Shown here piece after piece: positions 10,001 through 20,933 of a DNA stretch of 64,000 bases. The position numbers and the translations under genes are program-made. The DNA is taken from the NCBI GenBank assembly GCA_016715245.1, contig JADKAS010000011.1, positions 99,501 to 163,500 of the forward strand. The letters are read 5' to 3'. The notes under the pieces were generated by a model. It saw nothing but the letters and a program-made list of their open reading frames with translations, made no database searches and had not been told where the DNA came from. The stretch comes from Saprospiraceae bacterium. Lineage in GTDB: Bacteria; Bacteroidota; Bacteroidia; Chitinophagales; Saprospiraceae. Every line of letters begins with the position of its first letter. Positions within the stretch are counted from its first letter, which is position 1.

Positions 10001-12850
10001 CAAAACTTGGCAAAGCCCCTGCTGAGGCTGTACCTTCTATAAGTACACTATTGTTATATACATTTGTGCTAGTAGGATTAGGAGTAGATCCATTGTTGGA
10101 CCAAATACCTATAAATGAAGTATTACTGGTTTGCCCATTACCTAAAGCCACCATGTTATTATTAATAGAAGTGATATTATTTCCAGAATGAACTAAGATA
10201 CCCGCTACTATAGGAGGAGTAAGGGCAGCAGTTCCTATTGTTGAGTTACTTAATGCCCAGATTTTATTTCGAGAAATAGTAGTTCCTAAAGTAGTTGTTA
10301 CGGCAGCATTAGCTGAAGAAATACCAACAACGATAATATTGGTTGTCGCAGTGGTGTTGGTATTTGCAATATTACTAATATTATTTTGAGAAATGACACA
10401 ACCTTGAGAAGCTAAATGATGAATGCCAACGGCTGAAGCCAGACCACTAGCGATACTCGCTAAAGTACTATTTGTACTTAGGTTATTGATCGTATTGTTG
10501 GATATTGACCAACCTGTTGCTGTTGCACTTGCTGTTGTGAAGGTTTGAATTCCTCTTACAAACCCCGCAGTGTTGGTACCTACAGACAATAGGTTTTGAA
10601 TGGTGTTATTGTTGATTGTAGCAGTGGTAGGTGTAGATGGCAGATTGATACCTGTTACTAAAGAACTACCCGTTGTAAGTCCTACGGTTCCACCCCGCAT
10701 GTTGTTTGCTGTGGCATTTCCAATCGTGTTTCCGGTTATGGTGACAGATGCAGCAATGCCAGAAATAATGATACCCGATATACTACCAGAAATGGCTGCT
10801 GTGGTGCCTGAGCTGGTTAACGCTCCAATCGTATTATTTTGAATAGAAACAGTTCCTGTCGTGCTGGAATTGATTCCTACTACGATCCCACCTGCAGTCG
10901 TCGAAACTCCCTGATATTATCTACGCCCGTTGTGGCTCCAATGGTATTGCCGGTTGTCGTTCCTATGTTAAAATTACCTGCTGTGACATTAATACCACAA
11001 ATAATACCATTCGTAGTAGCAGCACCACTACTGGTATTTAAGAGAATATTTGTGATGGTATTGCCTTGAATATTGTTCACAGCAGTGGTTGTACCTGCTG
11101 AGACATTAATACCGACGAATCTGGTGGCGATGGTACCAGCCATCGCATAGGCAGAACCCCCGGCACTGGCAGCTGAGCCTCCAATAAAATTGTTATTGAT
11201 CGTATAACCACTTCCGTTAGTTGTCACTATCGCATTATGAGTATTGGCAGAACCATAAGTCCTCGTCGCTGTTTGAAAAAAACTATTGCCATTGATGGTC
11301 CATCCAGAAGTACCAGTATTGGCATTTAAACCACTAGAAGCCGAATTAGTGTTAAAATAATTAAAAATATTGTTGTTTAAAACCATCATACCACTATTAT
11401 CAATAGCGGTACTAGTTCCCAAGGAATAAATACCGTTGATAGGCAGGTTTGCACCTGCCGGTCCAATATCACAGTTGCTGATGGAATTGTTGTCGTTTCC
11501 TGTCACTGTACCTGTCGAAAAGAAGACGACACCTAATCCTGAAGAAAGTGCAGCGCCGGTAGATCCTTGAAGATTTGTTCTCGTCACGGTATTATTGGTG
11601 GCATCCGCAATAAATCGGATTGTAGAAGCAGCTGAAGAAGTAGAGGTATTGGAAATGATTAAACTGTTACCTCCTGAATTTAACCCATCTATCGTCACAT
11701 TGTCTGCCCCGTTAAGATCAATTAAATGGCCTGCTATGGCTCCTGAAATCGTTCTTGCCCCACCTCCGGCAGGGTTGATGGTAATACCTGTATAGTTTGA
11801 AGCACCCACGCCACTGGCATTAAGTGATGCTGAAACGGTTTCATTGGTGAAACCATTTATGAGAATAGTGATGGCTAAAGTATGAATACCACTATTTATC
11901 GCATCAAATGCCTGCTTTAGGTCGGCATAGTCAGCAGTCGCGGTTCCACCGGTGGCATTAACTGTCACAGGATTAAATACTGTATAAGCATAATTCGCAC
12001 CTGCATTGTTTATTAAGTTAAGGGTAGCCATATCATAACCTACTTCACCTATTCCGGGTGTGCCCACAATGGTAGCCAATTGAGCCAATGTGCGGTTGCT
12101 TGAAAAAATGTAATAGGACACGGTGATTCCGGTTAATTGTCCGGGTATTATGGCGGTACCCGCTGTTGCGGAAAATGTTGCCTGAACAATGTTTGAAGTA
12201 GTAAAACCATTGGTTGAATACCTGACAAAAACATTTTCACCACTTCCTAAGGATGTCGAAGAGGTAATGTTTACCGTCACCGGCACCCCCGAGCCTACAG
12301 CATTATTAAGAGGAGATTGTGTAACGGCAGAAAATGTCACCGGATTAAATGAAGTACTCCAAATGGCTGACAAATTATTTGCTGCGGCATTTTCCTGGAT
12401 ATTGACCGTATAATAGGTATTGTTTGATAAAGCCTCAAGATTTCCATCATTTCCACCGCCTCCGGTGTTCCATCGGGCACTGTTTAAGACCGTGGAAGGC
12501 ACGGTAACGGTATTTAAAGCATAAGAAATACCCGTACCGTCACCAAATGTGTAGGGTCTCCAGTTGTTCGAATAATCCGGACTTGTGGCAGTACCTGTAT
12601 GAAAGGCATATGTTTGAGTAGCCGGCGCCGGTGCCGCCGTTGTTTGAAACCGGGTTTGTCTGAAAGCGCCTACATCATTAAGATTTAATCTGGAATTTGT
12701 TAAAGCAGGACTTACTGTACTTGATACATTTGTGTAAAAAACGGTAGGTTGTGCAAAACCAACTTGCCATACAGAGGCTAACAAAAAAGACACTAAACAA
12801 AGTGTCATTCCGCCTTTAACAAATAGGAAAGTTAAGGTATCATTTCTCAT
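7053..12850 (-). CDS. Giant secreted right-handed parallel beta-helix protein (one frameshift)
   Basis: Two ORFs (12850-10880, 656 aa; 10700-7053, 1215 aa) are one gene of about 1932 residues. Near 10909-10911 a C run (G on the coding strand) has three bases where four would restore the frame: GVDNI is then followed by RGVSTTAGGIVVGINS, continuing to the second ORF. The N terminus has a signal peptide ending near GFAQP. Most of the protein is imperfect repeats rich in I-x-x-N-x-I turns (SNNTIxN, GNTIxN), typical of pectate-lyase-like beta-helices. An Ig-like segment lies near residue 1070. No T9SS sorting domain is recognisable at the C terminus (TTISKL). It is probably a surface adhesin or polysaccharide-binding protein. 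A strong promoter (12960-12991) precedes it. It splits the Ig-lipoprotein family. Confidence 0.8.
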
Positions 12851-12959
12851 TGGAATAAAAGTTTACTGTTTTAAAAAGGATTTTGTACTATACATAGTTT
12901 TTACACCTTCATTTCATCTATGTGATCTTTGAAGCGTAAAATAATATGTACAATTTGGA

Positions 12960-12991
12960 CAAAGATAATTACAAATGCTGAAAATTACCAA
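12960..12991 (-). promoter_or_regulatory. Bacteroidota promoter for the giant beta-helix gene
   Basis: On the minus strand, TTG (12991-12989), a 21-base spacer and TATCTTTG (12967-12960) match the consensus. This implies a 5' leader of about 100 bases before the ATG at 12850. Confidence 0.7.
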
Positions 12992-13113
12992 ATTACATAT
13001 ACATTTATTTACATTCATTGATCTAAAATAATTTTTCATATGTGTGTACAAAACATCACACACAGTCATTTTAACTAATGGTGTACCTGTCATGATAAAA
13101 AATTGTTTTTCAT

Positions 13114-14043
13114 GTGTGGCAAATGTACCCGGAGGATCTTTCCAATGCCAAAGTAACGTTATATACTTCTCTTGAAAATTTCGAACTCAACCAACCAGTC
13201 AGAAATGCTGCGGTTCAGGGTAGCGGAGGAAGTGTGACATTTACGATATCTGATATCCTTCCTGGAAATTATTACCTCTCTGTATGGAAAGATAACAACA
13301 ATTCCAAGGAACTTGACAAAGGAGATTTTATCGGTATCTATGGAGAAATCAATCTTGGTGCCTATATTTTTTCTGAATTGCAGGTAAGTGAAGGAGAAAC
13401 ATTTAATTGTAAAATTGACATGTGGATTCTTGATTTTAACACAGCCCCGCTCATCTCTTCTTTTCAGGTGTATCCTTCAACATTATTACCCGGACAACGG
13501 GCAAATGTAAGTGTGGAAGCCATAGACCCTGACAATGACGTTTTGTCCTATCAGTACTCTGTCAATGGAGGAATTATCATCGGATCAGGTGCCAACGTAC
13601 AATGGGAAGTACCTCTGACCCCCGGGGATTACACTATAAAAGTTACCGTAGATGACGGAAATGGTGGCACCGATGAAAATCAACGCACAGTAACCGTTCA
13701 GGCGAGTCAAACCAAAATCACAGGAACGGCTAAATTTGCTGCAGGTACTACCGGAGACCTTTCCAATGCAAAAGTAAGTATCTATAGAAATATTGATGAT
13801 TGGTTTAACAATATTCCATTACAATGGACAACAGTGAGTGGATCAGGAAATTCCGTCACCTACATCATTACCAACGTGACACCGGGCACATATTTTATCG
13901 ATCTCTGGAAAGATAACGACAATGACTTCAATTGGTCCACTGGTGATTTTGTCGGACTTTATTCTGACAATAACGGTATGATTCCTTTTACCATTTCAGA
14001 AGGACAAACTGTCACCATCAATCTGGAAGTTACGAAATTGTAA
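13114..14043 (+). pseudogene. 5'-truncated Ig-like lipoprotein (family copy 3)
   Basis: From DLSNAKV (about 13135) onward this matches residues about 150-436 of the 5179-6489 protein closely, through the second Ig-like domain to the identical ending LEVTKL. The signal peptide, lipobox and first Ig-like domain are missing, and the upstream sequence does not match the family. The GTG at 13114 gives only seven unrelated residues before the match. Without export signals the product could not reach the surface, so it is most likely a truncated relic. Its reading frame has stayed open over 300 codons, so the truncation may be recent, or a fused product may be made. Confidence 0.75.
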
Positions 14044-14166
14044 TCCTTTGAACATAATATGTTATTCCTCAATCCGGAATAACAGTACATTAAACCACTT
14101 TGAAAATATAATAAAAAGGTTAAGATATTAATAGTATGATATTTTTTTGTGGTGAACGTAATGTAG

Positions 14167-14200
14167 CAGCCACTGTGCAATTGTGCAGTGGCTGATTTTT
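14167..14200 (+). terminator. Rho-independent terminator
   Basis: CAGCCACTG/CAGTGGCTG stem around a 9-base loop, followed by a T run. It sits after the truncated lipoprotein copy. Its position and flanks parallel the terminator at 6622-6660, supporting a gene duplication that included the 3' end. The rest of 14044-14362 shows nothing recognisable. Confidence 0.75.
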
Positions 14201-14362
14201 TATAAAATAAATTTATTATAGCTGAATTTTCCGACCTCGTATTCAAAGGGAATATCTGTCACAATTTTTATAACTTGACCTGAAACACAACATCCAATTT
14301 ATATTTTGTTCCGGCTATAAATAATTAAACCAGGACACTACTCTACTCTATTTATCTTTTTG

Positions 14363-14839
14363 CTACTTGTTTTTTTCCTTTTCTTCTCTGGCTCGCCGTT
14401 TGGCAAATTTCTTTGCCCTATCTTGAAAGTCTTTGGACCTGACAACATTCATACATGTTTTTGCAACGCAGAAATAACCGGGCAGTGCAGTTGATACAGA
14501 ACGGCCTTTCAAACTATCCTCCAAAATATTTTTACCATTTTTTCCATATAGATACATACTATATCCACCTTCAGATTTGTTTGCAATATGGGCATTTAAA
14601 TCAAATCTCAAAGAAGCCACCATACTATCTAAATAAAATTTTTCTTTATCACTTAAATACAAAAAATCGGCACATTCAAATCTTTCCTTATATTTTTTAT
14701 CATCCAAATAAAAGTAAAAGCAATCACCGATGAAATAATCTTTATAATTTTCATAAAAAAATTCAAAAGTATATTTATCAGTTTTGCTTTTAGCACACGA
14801 TAAAAGAATTATACTTATTGCAATAATGTATTTAAGCAT
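14363..14839 (-). CDS. Small hypothetical lipoprotein
   Basis: 158 residues from the ATG at 14839. A longer frame to 14890 exists, but this start places a clean signal peptide and lipobox (ILLSC, Cys15) at the N terminus. The mature part is rich in Tyr, Phe, Lys and Asp (FEFFYENYKDYFIGDCFYFY) and ends in a strongly basic tail (RAKKFAKRRAREEKEKNK). No family is recognised. It is probably anchored in the cell envelope. It lies 94 bases downstream of another hypothetical gene on the same strand. Confidence 0.6.
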   Translation of the reverse strand: MLKYIIAISIILLSCAKSKTDKYTFEFFYENYKDYFIGDCFYFYLDDKKYKERFECADFLYLSDKEKFYLDSMVASLRFDLNAHIANKSEGGYSMYLYGKNGKNILEDSLKGRSVSTALPGYFCVAKTCMNVVRSKDFQDRAKKFAKRRAREEKEKNK

Positions 14840-14932
14840 GAACAATCTAATTTCCAAAGATAAGCAAATTCCAACCATCCCCAATGACAACTTTACTCTC
14901 TTTTTGTCTTAAAACATCAAAAAAATGTAAAA

Positions 14933-15340
14933 CTACTCTTCATCATCACCACCAATCCAAACACCAATACCATCGTCTTCAATATAAATGGAATCCTTTA
15001 TAACTTTATATTTAAGATAAAGTGTTCCATCCAGATTTTTTATGGAGGATGAAAATTTTACATGCAATTTATTAACGTCCTGACCAGGTTCGGGTTTTGG
15101 AAATAAAATTGTCAATCCTTCGGGTTCGTTGTCACATGAAAATATTTTTTTTACTTCATCCCACGTATATATGATCATATTCCCGAAATACTTTTCTATT
15201 TTCGGGTCCACAGATTCCTCTGTCAATATGATGTTCGTTTTAGTGTGATTTATCTTTTCTATATAAACATACTGCTCAATTTTGTCAATGGAGTATTCAA
15301 TCAATTTTATGTACAATATTTCAGAATCTTTGTTATTCAT
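14933..15340 (-). CDS. Hypothetical protein
   Basis: 135 residues, no signal peptide or membrane segment, acidic C terminus (WIGGDDEE). The codon use and the Lys/Ile/Asp-rich composition look like a genuine soluble protein of this low-GC genome. I do not recognise the family. It may be co-transcribed with the downstream lipoprotein gene, since both lie on the minus strand 94 bases apart. Confidence 0.5.
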   Translation of the reverse strand: MNNKDSEILYIKLIEYSIDKIEQYVYIEKINHTKTNIILTEESVDPKIEKYFGNMIIYTWDEVKKIFSCDNEPEGLTILFPKPEPGQDVNKLHVKFSSSIKNLDGTLYLKYKVIKDSIYIEDDGIGVWIGGDDEE

Positions 15341-15442
15341 ATCAGAAAATGAAAAATAAAGAAAAATTATACATTGTTTTCATTTTGTAATCAAACAGAC
15401 AAAACTTTATTTATTCCAGGCCCTTTATTAAAACTCCTGATT

Positions 15443-16291
15443 CTACGTCCTCCCGAACTCCTTATGCATGCTCCTCAATCCTGCAGCGACATTTTCAGCA
15501 TCGTTTTCTTTTTCAAATTCAATCATCAGATCTGCGCCTACCAAAATTTTAGGGTTCACAGCCAGTGAAAATATTTCTCCGTATATCTCTTTTTTGGTCG
15601 CCTCGTCGTAATCTGTATTTTTCCTCATATTTTTTTTATACGTAATCCAGCTGGAAAGATAAATAAACGGATAAAAAAACGGAAACAAGATGGTGGACGT
15701 GGACTTCCTCCTGGTGAAGTGACATTTTTTGATGCGGAACCCGGCCAACTTTGCCAATACCCTCAGTTTTTGAATACCTATAAGAAATATATGCCCGAAA
15801 TATATTTCCTGTGTGATCTCCTGCTTCGACATCCATATACTGTCGAGTTCGTTGGGAGGCATGATGGAGTTGAACCTCTCGCTTTCCGTCAGCATATAGC
15901 TCAGCCTCGCCTGGATATTGGAATAGTTGGGTGTGGTGATTAATAATATTCCTTTGTCTTTGATCACGCGGTTACACTCTCTGAGTGCGTTGTACTGGTC
16001 GCTGAAATGTTCGATGCCCTCCTGGCATATCAGGACATCCACCGACTTGTCTGCTACGGGTAGTCCCTCCCTTATATTGGCGCGTGTACAGTGTAAACCT
16101 TCTGTTTCAAAATACTCCGGAAACAAATCCATAGGTATGGCCGTGGCACCTATGTCTTTGAGTAAACCCGAGGTCACGCCGTTGCCCGCCGGAAAATCGA
16201 GTACCTTTTTCCCTGTATAAAAATCACGGTTGGCCAGAAGATACCTCTTTACGTAATACTTAATACTCTTTGGATTGTCTTCGTATTTCAT
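15443..16291 (-). CDS. Class I SAM-dependent methyltransferase (type 11)
   Basis: 282 residues. The SAM-binding motif I is VLDFPAGNGVTSG (about residues 30-42), followed by an acidic loop (PMDLFPEY), motif II VDVLICQEGIEHF and a post-motif strand LLITTPNY. This is the Methyltransf_11/23 fold. The C-terminal 120 residues include a hydrophobic stretch (LFPFFYPFIYLSSWITY), often seen in lipid- or glycan-modifying relatives. The substrate is unknown. It stands alone, with no glycosyltransferase neighbours. Confidence 0.85.
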   Translation of the reverse strand: MKYEDNPKSIKYYVKRYLLANRDFYTGKKVLDFPAGNGVTSGLLKDIGATAIPMDLFPEYFETEGLHCTRANIREGLPVADKSVDVLICQEGIEHFSDQYNALRECNRVIKDKGILLITTPNYSNIQARLSYMLTESERFNSIMPPNELDSIWMSKQEITQEIYFGHIFLIGIQKLRVLAKLAGFRIKKCHFTRRKSTSTILFPFFYPFIYLSSWITYKKNMRKNTDYDEATKKEIYGEIFSLAVNPKILVGADLMIEFEKENDAENVAAGLRSMHKEFGRT

Positions 16292-16456
16292 GTTTTTTCT
16301 TATTGTTGCAAATATCCTTCAAGTATTATTTCAGAATTTTAGTAATTATAAAACGAAGAATAAATTCTGATGCAAAGGTATACAAAAAATGACGGGATTA
16401 AAGGATGAAATTTTGTGGTCTTTTATCAATAAAGAGGAAAATAAATAAAACCCCAG

Positions 16457-16600
16457 GAAAAACATATTATGACCCTACGTTATCGAAATGAGATTATGTA
16501 TGGACATTGATAGTAGTCTAAGAGATATTGGAAATGTAGATGTAACGGTCAGCATATCTGACGTGCCGAACTTTTGGAAGGCATGGGCAGATATGCATTG
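16457..16600 (+). repeat. Dispersed repeat, copy R1 (AACATATTATGACCCTACG core)
   Basis: The core at 16457-16480 is repeated at 21905-21929 and, diverged, at 23531-23560. Copies R1 and R2 keep weak similarity for over 100 bases downstream (pattern TTGGAAAT...AACGG...GACGTG/GATGTG). It fills part of the gene-free 16292-16640 region. The short plus-strand frame at 16488 is not convincing as a gene. Confidence 0.5.
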
Positions 16601-16640
16601 CTATAGTCAGTTTCCCCATTCCTTTGGAATAGTATTTATT

Positions 16641-17222
16641 TTAATATACAACTTCCCCAACTTTAGAATACTTTTCAAATCCCAATTCTTTTTTGAACCC
16701 ATGTATTTTGACAGTTTGTTTCCCGCGGCTATCAATTACAGGATTTCCTTCATTCATCCAACTTAACATGCTTCCATGTAGATTATGTACATTCGTATAG
16801 CCTGCGTCTTGTAATTTTTCTCCAATCTTCTCACTTCTCTTACCAATTAAGCAATAAGTGACAATTTTTGCATCTTTGGAAATATCCTCTAGCTGAGACG
16901 AATTAAAGTCATCAAAACCAACTCGTCTTGCATTTTTTATATGGCTTATTTCATATTCATTTTCCTCTCTGCAATCAAGAATGAGATATGATTCCTTTTC
17001 CATTTTAAACATTTTGGCGGAAATATCTAGCACTTTACCATTTGAAACTTCATCCGCCATTTTATCAAATTCTACTTGACTAAAATTTGGGTTAATTTTT
17101 AGTGTGTTCTGGCATTGGAATTGAGTAATTGACAACCCGAGAACGAATAAAAGAATTGTTCCCAGTTTATTTGTATGTTTCACCGTTTCGTTTTTCTTCA
17201 CTTTGAATATCCTTGATTTCAT
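16641..17222 (-). CDS. Envelope rhodanese-like sulfurtransferase
   Basis: 193 residues from the ATG at 17222; a TTG five codons earlier is less likely. A basic N region, a hydrophobic segment (TILLFVLGLSITQF) and Cys suggest a lipoprotein or membrane anchor. The rhodanese domain covers about residues 60-170: LILDCREENEYEISHIKNA, the active-site loop YCLIGKRSE with catalytic Cys, and LHGSMLSWMNEGNPV. Such single-domain proteins move sulfane sulfur from thiosulfate or persulfides. The C-terminal 30 residues are extra. No sulfur-pathway genes are adjacent. Confidence 0.8.
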   Translation of the reverse strand: MKSRIFKVKKNETVKHTNKLGTILLFVLGLSITQFQCQNTLKINPNFSQVEFDKMADEVSNGKVLDISAKMFKMEKESYLILDCREENEYEISHIKNARRVGFDDFNSSQLEDISKDAKIVTYCLIGKRSEKIGEKLQDAGYTNVHNLHGSMLSWMNEGNPVIDSRGKQTVKIHGFKKELGFEKYSKVGEVVY

Positions 17223-17237
17223 GCTCCTTTTATTCAA

Positions 17238-17780
17238 ATTGACTATAACTTATATATGCGCAACTAATTTTTATAAAAATTTTCATAAATTATTGATATT
17301 CAACCCATATTAAAACTATAAAAATACGAAAGTTTGTTAATAAGATTCATATTTTGACGTAAAATTTAATCGAGTGCTAACCGTTCCGGCACGACTACAT
17401 TCAGGTATCATATTATTCCTCAAAAAGTTGAAGAGTTCGGAAAGCAGATGCTCAAATATTTTCTACATTTAGATTTTTTTTCAGACACCTTATTTCTATA
17501 CAAATATAATCAAAAGTTTTTTGGGTGTATGAGATTGAATGATATTTTTAATGATTACATCCCGCATTCCTTTGTCTGCACGGGCCACAGTGTACCAATA
17601 TATAACCTTGCTTACCTTTGGGCATGTTATATTTTGAAAATCAACGTTGCGAAGAACTATGGGTTACATATTCCAAACCTAAACGGTGACTAGAATGTAA
17701 TGTACACCCAATTGATTTTTATGGTTTCAAAGATAAAACATCCAAGACAACCTCTTATGAAAAATATAGTATTCTCTTCC
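17238..17780. other. Gene-free stretch
   Basis: AT-rich sequence. The one plus-strand frame (17448-17693) has no family similarity, promoter or coding character I can recognise. No RNA gene or repeat is seen. Confidence 0.4.
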
Positions 17781-20762
17781 TTATTCTTTTATAAGCTTAC
17801 ATGAATAAACTTCTCCCGTTTCTTTTTTCATGACGAAAAAATAAACCCCATTTTGCAAAAACTCCAGGTTGATTTTGGCATTCAGTGATGACGATGTTAG
17901 ACTGCTCCATTTATTTTTATATATTAACCTACCCATCACATCGTACAATGCATAATGTCCATCTTTCCAAGAACCATTCGGAATCGAAATTTCAAGGATA
18001 TCTCTCATTGGATTTGGACTGATTACCGGGTGACTTTGAATATCTGTATTTTCGGTATCGACACTTTCACCCACCTCGACGGTGGCATTGAATTCACAAT
18101 CATTGTTGTCAAGAATTTTTAATTCATAGCTTCCTGCCTGCAAATTTTTAATTTCATATCCAGGTGACAAAATACCATTCACGTAAATTTGAAATGGAGG
18201 AGTTCCTCCTGCAATGGTTTGGATAGTAATCTTCCCGTCATGGATTCCCAAACCTGAGGTTGGGTTGACTATATAGGTCGCTTCAAGGGTGTCAGGGGTT
18301 GAAATGATTACCGTCAAAGTATCGTTGCAATTTCCACTATCAGCCACTATAAATGAATAAACACCTTCAGGAAGTGAATGCAATTCATAGGTTTCAACAA
18401 CGATTGAGTCATTCACTTGATACGGAGGTAGGCCTTTAGAAAAATCTATTTGAATGTTGCCATCCAAACTGTTGTGACAAGTATTATCCTTGGTTAAGAT
18501 TGAATAATTCAAAGGAAAAATATCCCTTCCATGATGGTCGATAGAATCAGCACAAGTAAATGCATCTACCACACGAACTTTGGCAAGGTTGGTCAGGATT
18601 GGTTTATTATAATCAAAATAAATCTCCGCCATATTTGTTATAGTGGATTTGTTCAAGAGATTATCTTTTGCTTTTATCAAAAAGGATAGGTAGCCTTGGC
18701 TTCTTTCGTAATTCGTTGTACTGTCGGGCAATAATATATTCCTGAATGTGACCTTTAATTTTTTATCAATCGTGTTCCACAACACATCTCCCGGATGGCT
18801 TTGGTCAATAAGTTGTAAAGAATTAATATCTAATTGATCGCTAAGTCTATCTCTGATTTCTACTTGAAAAGCCGTATCCGTACCTGTATTTTGAAATCGA
18901 ATCGTATAGAGTATAGGTTCACGTTTCAGAACGTTACGACTTCCACCTCTGTCGGGATGAATCGTTTTGTCATTGGGGTCGAAAGAACAATTAATCGTTG
19001 AACGAAACACGGTGGTATCTGCTGGCATTAATTCCTCGTGTATTCCTTTTGTAATAACCGGGATTTCAATTTGTTCTCCAATATGTTCTTCACCGGCTAT
19101 TTTTAAAATCATGGTGACTTTTGATGATTGTTGAACATCTAAAGAGTCTGACTCCCAAGTATAACAATTACCGTCTACACTAGAAAAGGCAATATCTGAA
19201 GAAATAAACGTGGCTAAACTATCAAAACATACTTTTGTGGAAGCCCTCCCCGGCAAACATCCTTCATTTTTTGTGATAAGATAAACCGGCACTTCGAATC
19301 CGCATCTTGTGAATCCCGAATGAATATATGATCCAAAATGGTTCTTGCTTGAGTTTCGAGTTACCGCAACATCCCTGTATTGATTTGCTGTGTCTATCTG
19401 AATTATCATTTCTGATAAACCCGATAGCTTGTAACAAGCATCCTCTTTGGGAGAAATCTTATATACCCCTTTGTCCAGGTAATATTTATAATATCCGTTA
19501 TCAGACAGGACCGTAGCCACAGGTTCCGGGGTTATTTTTAAAAAATGACCGAAAATTTTTTCTTCTTCATTTTCTCTGATTTGATTCATATTGAGGTCTT
19601 CAAAAACCAAACCTTCCAGGTAAGGGGTTCTGAACAAATTTTTATAATAATAAATGCGGTCCTTTATGTCGGACACTGCTATAATTTCATCATCTCCATC
19701 CCCATCTAAATCCGCAACATGCATGATATAAGGATCTGATTCAACTGGTATGATCGTTTGCGCCGGACCAAAATTGCCCTTTCCGTAATTTTCTCTCCAG
19801 AATGCGATATTAATACTACTTGTAGCAGGGCTAACTGCCGTATTATCGACATAGACATCCAGGTCACCATCCCCGTCAATATCAGAAAGAACAACATGAG
19901 GATTTTTGTGCGAGCCGACATGCACTTTCGTAAATTTCATTTGTCCGTCATTAAAATGAACTTGAATCGCCGAAGTATAATTGCCTGTAATCAGGTCAAT
20001 ATCGCCGTCGAGATCTAAATCTCCCACATCAAAAGTCGTAGCATATTCATTGGTATTAAATGTAGCTATCGGAAAATAATTATTGAATTGTCCGGTCCCG
20101 TCATTTTCCACAAACAATACACTTTCTAATCCCGTTGGTTCATTCAAAACATCAAAATCACCGTCTTGATCCATATCATATATCTTGGTTCTGTGGCTTC
20201 CTTTCACATTGGTAAGTACTTTATTGACGGACACACTATCCTGATGTACAACGTCGATGAAATGGAGTCCATTGGTGCTGTAAATAGAGAATACAAATTC
20301 TTTTTTTCCGTCAGCATCAAGGTCTTCTGCTTCAACATGTAAACTTCCGTTAAATAAATCAATATTTTCCATCAGGATAATTTCAGGTTCAAATTGAAAA
20401 TTCCCTTTGTTTACATGAAGGACAATTTTATTTAATGCCTCGTATCCTGTAACGATATCCATATCCCCATCAAAATCCCAGTCTGTAAAAAGATATGATT
20501 TCAAGGTCGGAAGGTTGCTTAAAATAGTTTTTGGTGTTCCAAATTGGCCTTTTCCATTGTTCTCCATGTACATAATAGACTTTGATCTGTATTCCACCGG
20601 AAGAAAATCAATGTCTCCATCCAGGTCAACATCTACAAAATCCGCAAAAGAAAAATTACAATTTGAAGAACATTGTTGTAGTGTGATTTCTTTGCTGAAT
20701 TGACTTGCCATGTCACAGATATATACGCATAGCAAAATATGAATGAGAACTATTTTTTTCAA
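17781..20762 (-). CDS. FG-GAP/VCBS-repeat protein with SprB-like repeats and T9SS sorting domain
   Basis: About 993 residues from a TTG at 20762. The frame is open to an ATG at 20840, but a -7 promoter (20789-20796) lies between, and the TTG start gives a normal signal peptide (KKIVLIHILLCVYIC). Residues 20-380 contain seven FG-GAP repeats with calcium loops of the DxDxDGDxD type (DVDLDGDID, DWDFDGDMD, DLDLDGDID, DIDGDGDLD), predicting a seven-bladed propeller. A conserved region with YTIRFQNTGTDTAFQVEIRD resembles the DUF11-like/DUF7619 module. SprB-like segments (HNSLDGNIQI, GLPPYQ) follow. The C terminus is a type-A T9SS sorting domain (ISPNPMRD, LYDVMGRLIY, GVYFFVMKKETG). It is secreted and surface-attached, perhaps an adhesin. 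Confidence 0.9.
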   Translation of the reverse strand: MKKIVLIHILLCVYICDMASQFSKEITLQQCSSNCNFSFADFVDVDLDGDIDFLPVEYRSKSIMYMENNGKGQFGTPKTILSNLPTLKSYLFTDWDFDGDMDIVTGYEALNKIVLHVNKGNFQFEPEIILMENIDLFNGSLHVEAEDLDADGKKEFVFSIYSTNGLHFIDVVHQDSVSVNKVLTNVKGSHRTKIYDMDQDGDFDVLNEPTGLESVLFVENDGTGQFNNYFPIATFNTNEYATTFDVGDLDLDGDIDLITGNYTSAIQVHFNDGQMKFTKVHVGSHKNPHVVLSDIDGDGDLDVYVDNTAVSPATSSINIAFWRENYGKGNFGPAQTIIPVESDPYIMHVADLDGDGDDEIIAVSDIKDRIYYYKNLFRTPYLEGLVFEDLNMNQIRENEEEKIFGHFLKITPEPVATVLSDNGYYKYYLDKGVYKISPKEDACYKLSGLSEMIIQIDTANQYRDVAVTRNSSKNHFGSYIHSGFTRCGFEVPVYLITKNEGCLPGRASTKVCFDSLATFISSDIAFSSVDGNCYTWESDSLDVQQSSKVTMILKIAGEEHIGEQIEIPVITKGIHEELMPADTTVFRSTINCSFDPNDKTIHPDRGGSRNVLKREPILYTIRFQNTGTDTAFQVEIRDRLSDQLDINSLQLIDQSHPGDVLWNTIDKKLKVTFRNILLPDSTTNYERSQGYLSFLIKAKDNLLNKSTITNMAEIYFDYNKPILTNLAKVRVVDAFTCADSIDHHGRDIFPLNYSILTKDNTCHNSLDGNIQIDFSKGLPPYQVNDSIVVETYELHSLPEGVYSFIVADSGNCNDTLTVIISTPDTLEATYIVNPTSGLGIHDGKITIQTIAGGTPPFQIYVNGILSPGYEIKNLQAGSYELKILDNNDCEFNATVEVGESVDTENTDIQSHPVISPNPMRDILEISIPNGSWKDGHYALYDVMGRLIYKNKWSSLTSSSLNAKINLEFLQNGVYFFVMKKETGEVYSCKLIKE

Positions 20763-20788
20763 CTCGGAATTGTTTTGTTTAGAAAGTC

Positions 20789-20796
20789 CAAAGATA
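20789..20796 (-). promoter_or_regulatory. -7 element inside the upstream frame, decides the start
   Basis: TATCTTTG on the minus strand fits TAnnTTTG. Transcription would start about 20 bases before the TTG at 20762 and after the ATG at 20840, so the TTG is the better start for the FG-GAP protein. The -33 match is weak. Confidence 0.5.
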
Positions 20797-20933
20797 CAAT
20801 TTAAAATGGGAATATGTACGGTGAACGTATATTTTTTCACCCTGAATATTCAGCTAAACTATATAACTTTTGGTTCATCCTTTGGGGAGTATTACACACG
20901 GTACCGTACTCAAGTATTGGAATTTCAGGATGC

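Noticed and set aside
17448..17693. Possible 81-codon plus-strand gene
   Set aside because: No family similarity, ribosome site or promoter; composition matches the surrounding AT-rich sequence.
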